Assembly (NCBI RefSeq): GCF_003994415.1
Contig: NZ_CP034689.1
Coordinates: 2,976,001 to 3,040,000, forward strand
Length of the DNA stretch: 64,000 nucleotides
Direction: 5' to 3'
Source: Achromobacter spanius
GTDB taxonomy: Bacteria > Pseudomonadota > Gammaproteobacteria > Burkholderiales > Burkholderiaceae_B
The position numbers and the translations under genes were made by a program. The notes below the pieces were generated by a model. The model had not been told where the DNA came from. It did no database searches and saw only the letters and a list, made by a program, of their open reading frames with translations. Shown piece after piece: positions 6,528-15,768 of this stretch; position 1 is the stretch's first letter, and each line of letters opens with the position of its first letter.

Positions 6528-7685
6528 TTACGCCGCTGCCGGCATCTGCCCATGCAGCAGATAGTCCATCAGTTCGCGCACCGACCTCATGGCGCTGCCG
6601 AACGGCAGCTTGGACGCGCCTCGGAAGAACAACCCACGGCTGACTTCTCCGCGCAGCGCGGCAGCCAGCTTTAAATCAATACAAAACTGCCCAAAGCGCG
6701 ACAAGCCATCGCGCAGCCCGCATTGCGTCAGGCAGTCCATGCGCTGGCTACAACGGCGGGGATCGCAACGCGTGCCGGCTTGCAAGGTGGATTCCTGGCG
6801 CAGATAGCGCGTCAGCCAAGGGGTGGCGACTGCGCGCGCGGGCAGTCCGGCCACGCTGGTGAATTCAGCCAGTTCGGCCGGGTCGGCATCCATCAGCACG
6901 CGCTTGAAGTTTTCATGGGCGTCGCCTTCCTGGGTGACGGCGAACGCGGTGCCCACCTGCACGCCATCGGCGCCGTGGGCTAGCCAATGGCGCACTTGGT
7001 CATGGCTGCCCACGCCGCCCGCCACGATCAGTTGCGGCGCGTCGCGGCCCAATTGCAGTTCATCGAACAGCGCATGGCAGTCGGCCAGCACGCGCTGGAA
7101 ATCAAAGCGCTCGTCGTGAATGTCGGTGATGCGCGCAGCGCCCAGATGGCCGCCCGCATAGCCGGGGTGTTCGATCACCACGGCGTCGGCCAGCCGGCCC
7201 TTCTTCATCCATTTCTTCAGCACGACGGCCACGCCGCGCGCTTCGGACAAGATCGGCACCAACGCCACCTTGGGGAAATCCGCCGTCATCTCGGGCAGGT
7301 CCATCGGCAGCCCCGCGCCCATCACAATGGCCTGCGCGCCGCTTTCGCAGGCCTGCCGCACCAGCGCGGGGTGGCCGCGCACGGCTTTCATGACGTTCAC
7401 CGCCACCAGGCCCCGGCCTTGCGCCGTGTCCAGCGCGGCGCGCACTTCGCGGTCCAGCGCCAGCAGGTTGACGCTGTCGATCAGGTCGCGGTCATTGCAC
7501 TTTTCGGTTCTTTCAAGCAGGTCGGGATGGTGGTGGCGCAAGTCAATGCTGGCGATGGTGCCCACCGCATTCTGGCTGGCCACTGCGCCCGCCAAGCGAT
7601 GCGCCGACACGCCGACGCCCATGCCGCCCTGCACGATGGGCAACAGCTCGCGGCCGGCAAGTTTGAGGGATGTGAACCACGTCAT
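6528..7685 (-). CDS. Nitronate monooxygenase-like FMN flavoprotein
   Basis: A 385-residue TIM-barrel flavoprotein of the nitronate monooxygenase/2-nitropropane dioxygenase superfamily, which also includes enoyl reductase FabK-type and uncharacterised members. Supporting segments are PIVQGGMGVGVSAHRLAGAVA at the N-terminus, VVNVMKA-like strands, HPGYAGGHLG, IVAGGVGSHDQV and GADGVQVGTAF (phosphate binding). The C-terminal 100 residues hold a cysteine cluster CDPRRCSQRMDCLTQC that is not part of the basic fold and might bind a metal. Start chosen at ATG 7685 with GAGGAAAGG just upstream; the open frame extends further but without signals. It ends five bases from the sensor kinase, convergent. 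Substrate unknown. Confidence 0.75.
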   Translation of the reverse strand: MTWFTSLKLAGRELLPIVQGGMGVGVSAHRLAGAVASQNAVGTIASIDLRHHHPDLLERTEKCNDRDLIDSVNLLALDREVRAALDTAQGRGLVAVNVMKAVRGHPALVRQACESGAQAIVMGAGLPMDLPEMTADFPKVALVPILSEARGVAVVLKKWMKKGRLADAVVIEHPGYAGGHLGAARITDIHDERFDFQRVLADCHALFDELQLGRDAPQLIVAGGVGSHDQVRHWLAHGADGVQVGTAFAVTQEGDAHENFKRVLMDADPAELAEFTSVAGLPARAVATPWLTRYLRQESTLQAGTRCDPRRCSQRMDCLTQCGLRDGLSRFGQFCIDLKLAAALRGEVSRGLFFRGASKLPFGSAMRSVRELMDYLLHGQMPAAA

Positions 7686-7827
7686 GTTGATGCCTTTCCT
7701 CTGGTCAAGTGGACAGAGGCTAGAGCAAGGCATGGCGGGTTGCCTTGCGCGGGATCAAGCGGCGGGGATTGAGTCGGCGGGGCGCATGGCCCCGCCGGTG
7801 TTGGCGCTGGTCTAGTGTGTCAAGCGC

Positions 7828-9216
7828 TTACGCCATCAGCTTCACAATAGCCGGCACCGACAGCACGGCCGTGTAGTAGCCCATGAACTGCACGCCCGTG
7901 TTGAAGCCGAAGCGGCGCGAGAGCAGGCCACCGAACAGGCCCATCGTCAGAATGACCAGCAGGCCCAGGAACTGGCCTTCCCAGATGCTGATGACGATGA
8001 TCAGGCCCACGAAGGTGGCGATGATGGCTTCGTGGCTGACCCGGCGCGACACGAACAGCGCGGCGCGGCGCGCGAAGTTCATCGCGAAGGGATAAGACAC
8101 CAGCGCCGCCAGCAGCACGGCCAGCATGCCGTAGCCCAGAAATTCCCAATGGCTCAGCAGGTTGTGCAGGTTGTGTGTCTGGCCGGTGGCGGCGTCCACC
8201 GTAAAGCGCGGCGGCGCGTTGAACAGCGGTGCGGCGGGGCCGGCGGCCACGGGGCTGAGCGGCAGGCCGAAGGCGATCAGCGGAATCAGCGCCTCGGCAA
8301 TGTAGGTGGCTTCGGTGACGCCGTTGCGCGCCGACAGCACGGTCGTCAGCCGATGGTAGGCATGCTTGATGCGCGACCCCACCAGCTCGCCCAGCACCAC
8401 GGTCATGGCGACGGGGCTGAACACGAAGGTGGCGCTGGAGACGGCGGCGGTGGCCAGGGTCCAACGTGTCTGCACGCGGTCCATGACCTTGAGCGGGTTG
8501 GGAAAATAACCCGACCAGCCCTTGACGTCGGGCGCCAGCGAGAACGTGCGGACCTTGTCGCGCATCATGCTCTTGCGCCCCATGGGCGACACCACGGTGA
8601 ACAAATCCGCGATCAAGGGTCCGATGGCGATGCCCAGGAAATAGCTGATGCTGAGCTTGACGCCGTACTTGGCGGTCAGGCTTTGCAGGGCAATGATCAC
8701 CACCACGAAGGGCACCAGCAGCGCCACCGCCGACCAGCGTCCGGCCGAGAAGTAGGCGATGAGCACCGCCGCCGCCAGGAAGATCCAGGGCGCGGATTTG
8801 GTGATGGCCGCGCCAAACGGCGCCAGCAGCACGGCGAACAGCACGGCCAGCGGCACCGCCACGAAGGCGGCCACGATGGCGCCCGACACCATCTTGCGCA
8901 ACGCAATGTGCGGCACGCCCAGCTTGCGCAGCATGTTCGCGTCTTGCAGCAGCGGCGTGGCCATGGTGTCGCCCGGAATGCCCAATAGCGCTGTGGGCAC
9001 CGCGTGCGTCATGTGCTTGGCCACGGCGCCGGCCAGAAAGAAGGTGAAGACGCCGGCGGGCGGCACGCCCAGCAGCACCACCAGCAAGGTCAGCGGCGCA
9101 AGCGTGGTGGTTTCGTCGGTGCCGGACACCAGGCCGATGGCGGCGAACACCACCGCGCCCAACAGGCCCATGGCGGCGGCCACCATGATTTGTTCAAGCA
9201 GGATGGGGTCGCTCAT
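7828..9216 (-). CDS. TctA-like permease of a tripartite tricarboxylate transporter
   Basis: A 462-residue integral membrane protein with about ten to twelve hydrophobic spans. The N-terminal third has the TctA-type features GLVSGTDETTTLAPLTLL and LLGIPGDTMATPLL, the counterpart of the GIPG(T/S) signature in this family. It is slightly shorter than classic TctA (about 500). TctA proteins form the channel of secondary transporters fed by a periplasmic Bug receptor; no Bug gene is adjacent. The ATG overlaps the stop of the upstream small membrane protein gene (TCAT at 9213-9216), and HMG-CoA reductase lies upstream in the same direction, so the transported compound may be mevalonate or a related hydroxy acid (inference). 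Confidence 0.75.
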   Translation of the reverse strand: MSDPILLEQIMVAAAMGLLGAVVFAAIGLVSGTDETTTLAPLTLLVVLLGVPPAGVFTFFLAGAVAKHMTHAVPTALLGIPGDTMATPLLQDANMLRKLGVPHIALRKMVSGAIVAAFVAVPLAVLFAVLLAPFGAAITKSAPWIFLAAAVLIAYFSAGRWSAVALLVPFVVVIIALQSLTAKYGVKLSISYFLGIAIGPLIADLFTVVSPMGRKSMMRDKVRTFSLAPDVKGWSGYFPNPLKVMDRVQTRWTLATAAVSSATFVFSPVAMTVVLGELVGSRIKHAYHRLTTVLSARNGVTEATYIAEALIPLIAFGLPLSPVAAGPAAPLFNAPPRFTVDAATGQTHNLHNLLSHWEFLGYGMLAVLLAALVSYPFAMNFARRAALFVSRRVSHEAIIATFVGLIIVISIWEGQFLGLLVILTMGLFGGLLSRRFGFNTGVQFMGYYTAVLSVPAIVKLMA

Positions 9217-9695
9217 GCCAGCGCCTCCTTGGATGCGCCTTGCGGCAGGTCGGTGGACGGCGGCGTGACGGACTGCGGCTTGGCCTCGGCAAACAGCTCG
9301 TACAGGCCCAGTTCCTTCAGCTCGCGCACCACGGGTTCGGGCAGGTCGGCCAGCGAACCCAGGCCGCCCGGCTGCTCGGCCAGTTCGGCCAGCACTTCGG
9401 CGCGCCAGGCGGGGTCATGCGTGGAGGCGTGTTCGACCACTTCGCGTTTGGGCGGGAACAGGCGCGCGCAGATCACGCCCGCGATCACGCAGCCGGCCAG
9501 GCCGGCCAGCATGGCGTAGGCGTGCGCCAGTTCCGGCGACGCCACCACGCCACGCAGCCAGCGGCTGGCGGCGTAGAAGCCGGTGACGCTGATGGCGATG
9601 CCAATGCAAATGGCCCACGCCAGTTGGCGCAGGTCCACCGTGTCGTTCCACACTTCTGCCAGGCGCCAGGACGGCGCTGGGGATTTTGGTTCCAT
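9213..9695 (-). CDS. Small two-span membrane protein coupled to the TctA-like permease
   Basis: A 160-residue protein with two hydrophobic segments (about 24-47, LAWAICIGIAISVTGFYAA; about 60-80, AYAMLAGLAGCVIAGVICA) and a charged C-terminal half ending with Pro/Thr/Gln-rich sequence. Its position immediately before the permease with a 4-bp overlap suggests it replaces TctB, although TctB normally has four spans and no sequence match is obvious to me. Start at ATG 9695 with GGAGAGAGAC directly upstream. Function is inferred only from coupling. Confidence 0.6.
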   Translation of the reverse strand: MEPKSPAPSWRLAEVWNDTVDLRQLAWAICIGIAISVTGFYAASRWLRGVVASPELAHAYAMLAGLAGCVIAGVICARLFPPKREVVEHASTHDPAWRAEVLAELAEQPGGLGSLADLPEPVVRELKELGLYELFAEAKPQSVTPPSTDLPQGASKEALA

Positions 9696-9771
9696 GTCTC
9701 TCTCCGTTGTGGTGGGGCGGTGCGGGCTGGCCAACACCGCCTCTGTTTTTATGTGGCCCGCGGGCCAGGGC

Positions 9772-11058
<1,287 letters not shown>

Positions 11059-11102
11059 GATGGCAGGTCTCCGTATCGTTATTGAGTGGCCTGATTCTAG
11101 GT

Positions 11103-11146
11103 AAACTGTACCGCTATTGAGAGGTACAGTTTTGCCAAACAGTACC
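11103..11146. promoter_or_regulatory. MocR-type operator, three CTGTACC half-sites
   Basis: AAACTGTACC (11103-11112) and GGTACAGTTT (11123-11132) form a perfect 10-bp inverted repeat, followed by AAACAGTACC (11137-11146), a third half-site differing by one base. It sits in the 135-bp divergent gap between the HMG-CoA reductase and MocR genes, about 45 bp before each start. GntR/MocR regulators commonly bind such repeated short half-sites, so this is the likely autoregulatory and pathway operator. Confidence 0.75.
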
Positions 11147-11193
11147 ATCGCACTGCACCAATTTTGACGGACGCCCAGGGCGAAAAACACAGC

Positions 11194-12615
11194 ATGAATG
11201 ACCCCAGCAACACCGGTAAACGGCCGCGCGGCGCGCCCATTGCGGAAAGCCTGGCCAAGCTGATCGGCCAGCAGATTGCCGATGGCGTCTACCGCCCGGG
11301 CGACAAACTGCCGTCGCTGCGCGAACTGTCGCAATTGCATCGCTACGCCAAGAACACCGTGGTGGTGGCGTTTGAAATGCTGGTGGCCCAGGGGCTGGTC
11401 GAACCGCGCCGGGGCTCGGGCTTCTTCGTGCTGGCCGGCGATTTCGCGCGCAAGGCGGCCGACGAGGAACCCGGCCAATTGAGCCGCGCCATGGACATCG
11501 TCTGGCTGATGCGTGAACAGCTCAAGACGCAGCCCGACGCGGTCCAGGCCGGCGATGGCTTTCCGCCCGTGGAATGGCTGGCCGACATGCGCATGGACCG
11601 CTATCACCAAAAGGTGGTGCGCACTGGGCTGGGCGCCTTGTTCCGCTACGGCAGCCGCTTTGGCTACGCGCCGCTGCGCGAAAGCCTGGTGCGCAAGCTG
11701 GGTGACGTGGGCGTGAATGTGGCGCCGTCGCAGTTGGTGCTGACGCATGGCGCCAACGAGGCGATGGACCTGGTGATCCGCTACTTTGTGCCGCCGGGCG
11801 CCACCGTGCTGGTGGACGACCCGGGCTATTACCCGCTATTCGGCAAGCTGAAGCTGGCGGGCGTGCGCATGCTGGGCGTGCCGCGTTTGTCGGATGGGCC
11901 GGACGTGGCGGCGCTGGAAGCCTTGTTGCAGCGCGAGAAGCCGCGCTTGTTCTTTACGCAGTCGCTGGCGCACAACCCGACCGGGTCGGACATCTCGCTG
12001 GCCAAGGCCTATAAGGTGCTGCAGTTGTCCGAGCGCTACAACCTGATGATCGTGGAAAACGATGCGCTGGCGGACTTCAAGCCCACGTCGGCGGTGCGGC
12101 TGTCGGCGCTGGACCAGTTGGAACGCACCATCTACATCGGCAGCTTTTCAAAGTCGTTCTCGGCGGCGTTGCGCGTGGGCTTCATCGCCTGCAACGCGGC
12201 GCTGGCCAGCGACCTGGCCGACTTGAAGGCGCTGGTGCACGTCAGCAGTTCGGAATACTGCGAGCGCATGGTGGATGTGATGCTGCGCGAAGGGCACTAC
12301 GAGCGCCATCTGGCGCGCTTGCGCCAACGGCTGGAGGCCGCCACCGGCCATGCCTTGCAGGTGTTGGATGCGCTGGGCGCCGAGGTGTATTCGCGGCCGA
12401 CCAGTTCCTTGTATCTCTGGTCATCGTTTCCCGGCGTGGCGGACTCGTTGACGCTGGCGACGGATTTGATGCCCGAGAAAGTCATCATGGCGCCGGGCCG
12501 CGTGTTCAGCGTGGATCCCACGGCGGTGTCGCCGTGGTCGCGGTGCAATGTGGGCGCGATCGGGTCGCCGCGTTTTCGGGCCACGTTGGAAGCGGCGCTG
12601 GCGGCGCGGCGTTAG
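11194..12615 (+). CDS. MocR-family regulator (GntR winged helix fused to PLP aminotransferase-like domain)
   Basis: A 473-residue regulator. Residues 10-80 form a GntR winged helix (GDKLPSLRELSQLHRYAKNTVVVAFEMLVAQGLVEPR is the helix-turn-helix and wing region). Residues 110-470 are a fold-type I aminotransferase-like domain with the PLP lysine near 320 in SFSKSFSAALRVGF, plus HNPTG and NDALADF. Such proteins bind PLP-linked ligands and usually control a neighbouring pathway. Divergence from HMG-CoA reductase across a shared operator makes that operon the likely target. ATG 11194 chosen; the TTG thirty bases upstream has no support. Its 3' end overlaps the aberrant extension of nrdG. Confidence 0.92.
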   Translation: MNDPSNTGKRPRGAPIAESLAKLIGQQIADGVYRPGDKLPSLRELSQLHRYAKNTVVVAFEMLVAQGLVEPRRGSGFFVLAGDFARKAADEEPGQLSRAMDIVWLMREQLKTQPDAVQAGDGFPPVEWLADMRMDRYHQKVVRTGLGALFRYGSRFGYAPLRESLVRKLGDVGVNVAPSQLVLTHGANEAMDLVIRYFVPPGATVLVDDPGYYPLFGKLKLAGVRMLGVPRLSDGPDVAALEALLQREKPRLFFTQSLAHNPTGSDISLAKAYKVLQLSERYNLMIVENDALADFKPTSAVRLSALDQLERTIYIGSFSKSFSAALRVGFIACNAALASDLADLKALVHVSSSEYCERMVDVMLREGHYERHLARLRQRLEAATGHALQVLDALGAEVYSRPTSSLYLWSSFPGVADSLTLATDLMPEKVIMAPGRVFSVDPTAVSPWSRCNVGAIGSPRFRATLEAALAARR

Positions 12616-13441
12616 GCACCTGAGACTGCCGGTTGTATCTGCCGCTTTTTTCTGCCGCTTTTTTCCTCCGGCTTTTCTGGTTCAGCGATAAGCGAACTCC
12701 TCGAACCATTGCCCCAAGGCTCGCCTGCGCCTGCGGACTCAGCATGCGCGCGGCGGGCAGGTTGGAAGCACCGCGCGCCGACTGCACCGCAAAGCGCCGC
12801 ACGCCCCGGCGCGCCAGCGCTTGCGCCAAGTCCAGCAGCCGTTCCTCGGCCAGCCAATCGGGGTGCCAGGTGATGCGGCATTCAAAGTCCGTACCGGCTG
12901 ACAGCAACTGCGTCAGACACGCCATGGCCGGGCGATGGGAATCGCGGCGGCCGGTGATGTCGTCGTAGCCTTGCGCATCGGCCTTGATGTCCAGACCCAC
13001 CCAATCCAGGTGGCGCAACACATCGGCCAGGCGCAAGGGGTAGATGCCGGCCGTGTGCAGGCCCACGCGGTAGCCCATGCGCTTCACGTCGCGTATCAAC
13101 GATGGCAGGCGGGGTTCCGACAGCGGTTCGCCACCTGAAAACACCACGGCGTCCAGCAAACCCGCGCGGCTTTTCAGAAAGGCGCGCGTATCGCGCCAGT
13201 CGTAGCGGGCGGCGCGGGTTTGCAGATCGGGGTTGTGGCAGTAATGGCATCGCCAGGGGCAACCGGCAATAAAGACCACGGCGGCCAACTGCCCCGGCCA
13301 ATCCACCGTGGAAAACGGAACCAGTCCGCCGATGGCGGGCGCATGCCGGGGCAGGGCCGTCGCCACGGGTGGCGGGGGCCCAGCATGCGCAGCCCTGCGC
13401 GCGACCGGTTCAGTGTTGTTCGACGAAGAAGCGGCGTTCAT
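12506..13441 (-). CDS. nrdG: NrdG, anaerobic ribonucleotide reductase activase, with 3' frameshift
   Basis: Radical-SAM activase that installs the glycyl radical on NrdD. The cluster motif GCPWRCHYCHNP provides Cys61, Cys65 and Cys68; VDWPGQLAAVVFIAG and SGGEPL are typical. As the sequence stands the frame runs 60 residues past the family's usual end and overlaps the converging MocR gene by 110 bp. Removing one base from the CCCC run at 12712-12715 restores the expected ending GQWFEEFAYR followed by TGA at 12682-12684. So either the gene is mutated or the read has a one-base homopolymer error. The start at 13441 overlaps nrdD by 32 bp; no better-supported start is visible. The authentic gene should be about 12682-13441. 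Confidence 0.88.
   Translation of the reverse strand: MNAASSSNNTEPVARRAAHAGPPPPVATALPRHAPAIGGLVPFSTVDWPGQLAAVVFIAGCPWRCHYCHNPDLQTRAARYDWRDTRAFLKSRAGLLDAVVFSGGEPLSEPRLPSLIRDVKRMGYRVGLHTAGIYPLRLADVLRHLDWVGLDIKADAQGYDDITGRRDSHRPAMACLTQLLSAGTDFECRITWHPDWLAEERLLDLAQALARRGVRRFAVQSARGASNLPAARMLSPQAQASLGAMVRGVRLSLNQKSRRKKAAEKSGRYNRQSQVPNAAPPAPLPTWPENAATRSRPHCTATTATPPWDPR
12639..12664. repeat. Direct duplication of a 13-bp T-rich unit
   Basis: CTGCCGCTTTTTT occurs twice back to back between the MocR stop and the true nrdG stop. With the short hairpin GGCACCTGAGACTGCC just upstream it may serve as a weak terminator for the MocR gene, but the stem is only four base pairs. Confidence 0.6.
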
Positions 13442-15281
13442 GGAATTCGCCTTGTTTGCCGGTGTTGAAGGACGACACGGGACGGTGATAGCCCATGACG
13501 CGGGTCCAGACCTCGCAGTGCACCGGTTCGGGGGTGTTGCCTTCGGCCTCGCACTTGGGGCAGACGTCGTGGTGCCCAGCCAGATACCCGTGGTGGGGGC
13601 AGATGGAAAACGTGGGTGTGACGGTGATGTAGGGCAGCCGGAAGTTCGACAGCGCGCGGCGCACCAATTCCTTGCATGCCTGGGCCGATGACACGGCCTC
13701 GTTCATGTACAGGTGCAGCACGGTGCCACCCGTGTATTTGCCTTGCAGCGTTTCCTGCAATTGCAGCGCGTAGAAGGGGTCGTCGGTATGGCCCACCGGC
13801 AATTGGCTGGAGTTGGTGTAGTAAGGCTGCGCATCGCTACCCGCCTGCAAGATGCCGGGAAAGCGCTTGCGGTCTTCGCGCGCGAAGCGGTAGGTGGTGC
13901 CCTCGGCGGGTGTGGCTTCCAGGTTGTACAGGTGCCCGGTCTGTTCCTGGAATTCGGTCATGCGCTCGCGCACGTGGTCCAACAGGCGCACCGCCAGCGC
14001 GTGGCCGGCCGGCGTGGTGACGTCGTCGGCGTCGTTGGTGAAGTTGCGGATCATCTCGTTGATGCCGTTTACGCCCAGCGTGCTGAAGTGGTTGCGCAAG
14101 GTGCCCAGGTAGCGGCGGGTGTAGGGGTACAGGCCTTGGTCGATGTAGCGCTGCACCACGCAGCGCTTGGTTTCCAGCACGTCACGGCCAAGCTCCAGCA
14201 GGTGGTCTAGCCGTTGCATCAGCCGGGCTTCATCGCCCCGGCAGGTATGGCCCAGCCGCGCGCAGTTGATGGTGACGACTCCCACGGATCCGGTCTGCTC
14301 GGCCGAACCGAACAGGCCGTTGCCGCGCTTGAGCAATTCGCGCAGGTCCAGTTGCAGGCGGCAGCACATGGACCGCACCATGTGCGGTTCCAGATCCGAA
14401 TTCAGGAAGTTCTGGAAATAGGGCAGCCCGTAGCGCGCCGTCATCTCGAACAGGCGCGTGGTGTTGGGGTGGCTCCAATCAAAGTCCGGCGTGATGTTGT
14501 AGGTGGGAATCGGGAAGGTGAACACGCGGCCCCGGGCGTCGCCGGCCATCATCACTTCGATGTAGGCGCGGTTGATCATGTCCATTTCTGCTTGCAGTTC
14601 GCCATAGGTGAACGGCATTTCCTCGCCGCCCACGTAGGGCACCTGTTCTTTCAGGTCGGCGGGGCAGGTCCAGTCGAAGGTCAGGTTGGTGAAGGGCGTT
14701 TGCGTGCCCCAGCGGCTAGGCACGTTCAAGTTGAAAATCAGTTCCTGCATGGCCTGCTTCACGTCCGCGTAGGTCATGGCGTCGCGGCGGATGAACGGGG
14801 CCATGTAGGTATCGAACGAACTGAAGGCTTGCGCGCCCGCCCATTCGTTTTGCAGCGTGCCCAGAAAGTTGACGATCTGGCCGATGGCCGCCGACATATG
14901 CTTGGGCGGCGTGGATTCCACCTTGCTGGGCACGCCGTTGAAGCCTTCGGTCAGCAGTTGGCGCAAGGACCATCCCGCGCAATAGCCGCTAAGCATGTCC
15001 AGGTCGTGGATGTGGAGGTCGCCATCGCGGTGCGCCTGACCCGCTTCGGGCGTGAACACATGCGACAGCCAATAGTTGGCCGTGACCTTGCCGGCCACGT
15101 TCAGGATCAGGCCGCCCAGGCTGTAGCCCAGGTTGGCATTGGCGTTGACGCGCCAATCGCGTTGGTCCAGGTATTCCTCCATGGCGCTTTCCACATCGAC
15201 CAGCTTGTTGCGGTCGAATGCAGCGGGAGGGGCTGGGACGTTAGGGGGGAGATCGTGCGGAAGCAGCATGTCGGACACCAT
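13410..15281 (-). CDS. nrdD: Class III anaerobic ribonucleoside-triphosphate reductase NrdD
   Basis: Makes dNTPs without oxygen by glycyl-radical chemistry. The 623-residue chain has GDLHIHDLD, the thiyl-radical region and substrate segments, a zinc site near the C-terminus (CPHHGYLAGHHDVCPKC, one pair in a C-x2-H variant) and the radical glycine Gly597 in RVMGYHRPVSS. The N-terminal ATP-cone found in E. coli NrdD is missing, which fits the shorter length. ATG 15281 lies inside an NrdR box, so the real start may be the fifth codon, ATG 15269; neither has a clear ribosome site. It overlaps nrdG downstream. NrdR repression is strongly indicated by paired boxes at the start. Confidence 0.95.
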   Translation of the reverse strand: MVSDMLLPHDLPPNVPAPPAAFDRNKLVDVESAMEEYLDQRDWRVNANANLGYSLGGLILNVAGKVTANYWLSHVFTPEAGQAHRDGDLHIHDLDMLSGYCAGWSLRQLLTEGFNGVPSKVESTPPKHMSAAIGQIVNFLGTLQNEWAGAQAFSSFDTYMAPFIRRDAMTYADVKQAMQELIFNLNVPSRWGTQTPFTNLTFDWTCPADLKEQVPYVGGEEMPFTYGELQAEMDMINRAYIEVMMAGDARGRVFTFPIPTYNITPDFDWSHPNTTRLFEMTARYGLPYFQNFLNSDLEPHMVRSMCCRLQLDLRELLKRGNGLFGSAEQTGSVGVVTINCARLGHTCRGDEARLMQRLDHLLELGRDVLETKRCVVQRYIDQGLYPYTRRYLGTLRNHFSTLGVNGINEMIRNFTNDADDVTTPAGHALAVRLLDHVRERMTEFQEQTGHLYNLEATPAEGTTYRFAREDRKRFPGILQAGSDAQPYYTNSSQLPVGHTDDPFYALQLQETLQGKYTGGTVLHLYMNEAVSSAQACKELVRRALSNFRLPYITVTPTFSICPHHGYLAGHHDVCPKCEAEGNTPEPVHCEVWTRVMGYHRPVSSFNTGKQGEFHERRFFVEQH

Positions 15282-15321
15282 ATGTAGTGGAGTGTCAAAA
15301 CTCTATCACTACATATGGTGT
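15275..15321. promoter_or_regulatory. Paired NrdR boxes upstream of nrdDG
   Basis: ACACCATATGTAGTG (15275-15289) and its exact reverse complement CACTACATATGGTGT (15307-15321) each match about 13 of 16 positions of the NrdR box (acaCwAtATaTwGtgt). Their centres are 31 bp apart, three helical turns, the spacing known for functional NrdR box pairs. The proximal box covers the annotated nrdD start codon. A TTGACA lies between the boxes on the minus strand. Confidence 0.88.
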
Positions 15322-15417
15322 TGATGTCTGCCTATGGAAGACGATGTCAGCCTGGCTTGATGCGGGTCAAACAGGGAAAAACGGAGGGGAAAATCGCAAT
15401 GCGGCTTTCGCCTGGCG

Positions 15418-15768
15418 TCAGAAGCCGATGCCAATACCCGCCAAGGAAATGGCCACGGCCAGCGCAGCGGTGCGGGCGGCAGGGCGGGGCGCCCAAGACA
15501 GCATGCCCACCCATAGCAACGCGCCCGCCGACAGCCAGCCCAGCCACGCCACCACACCCACTGTGTTGCCCCACAGGCCCACACAAGGCAGCAAGGCCAG
15601 CGCCAGCAACAGCACGCCCGCGCCGCGCAGCACGCGCGTGTGGCCCGCCGACGGATCGCGACCCCAGACCTGATCGTAATGGCGTGGCATGGCCAGGCTC
15701 AGGCAGGCCATGCCCGCATAGGTCAGCAACAAAGCCACTGCAATGGCGAATACGTCGTTCAGGTTCAT
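15418..15768 (-). CDS. DUF3325 family small membrane protein
   Basis: A 116-residue protein with three to four hydrophobic spans and the segment MPRHYDQVWGRDPSAGHTRVLRGAG typical of DUF3325. Genes of this family follow PepSY-type iron-regulated membrane proteins, often near TonB-dependent siderophore receptors. Here it is translated through a 4-bp overlap (TCAT at 15765-15768) with the PepSY gene. Biochemical role unknown; partnership with PepSY in iron or ferrisiderophore handling is the usual assumption. Confidence 0.78.
   Translation of the reverse strand: MNLNDVFAIAVALLLTYAGMACLSLAMPRHYDQVWGRDPSAGHTRVLRGAGVLLLALALLPCVGLWGNTVGVVAWLGWLSAGALLWVGMLSWAPRPAARTAALAVAISLAGIGIGF

Noticed and set aside
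11059..11748. N-terminal extension of the HMG-CoA reductase frame to 658 residues
   Set aside because: It runs through the operator and the divergent regulator gene; GTG 11058 with GGAGA fits the family N-terminus.
15282..15330. FNR site upstream of nrdD
   Set aside because: No TTGAT-N4-ATCAA match; the symmetry in this region is explained by the NrdR box pair.
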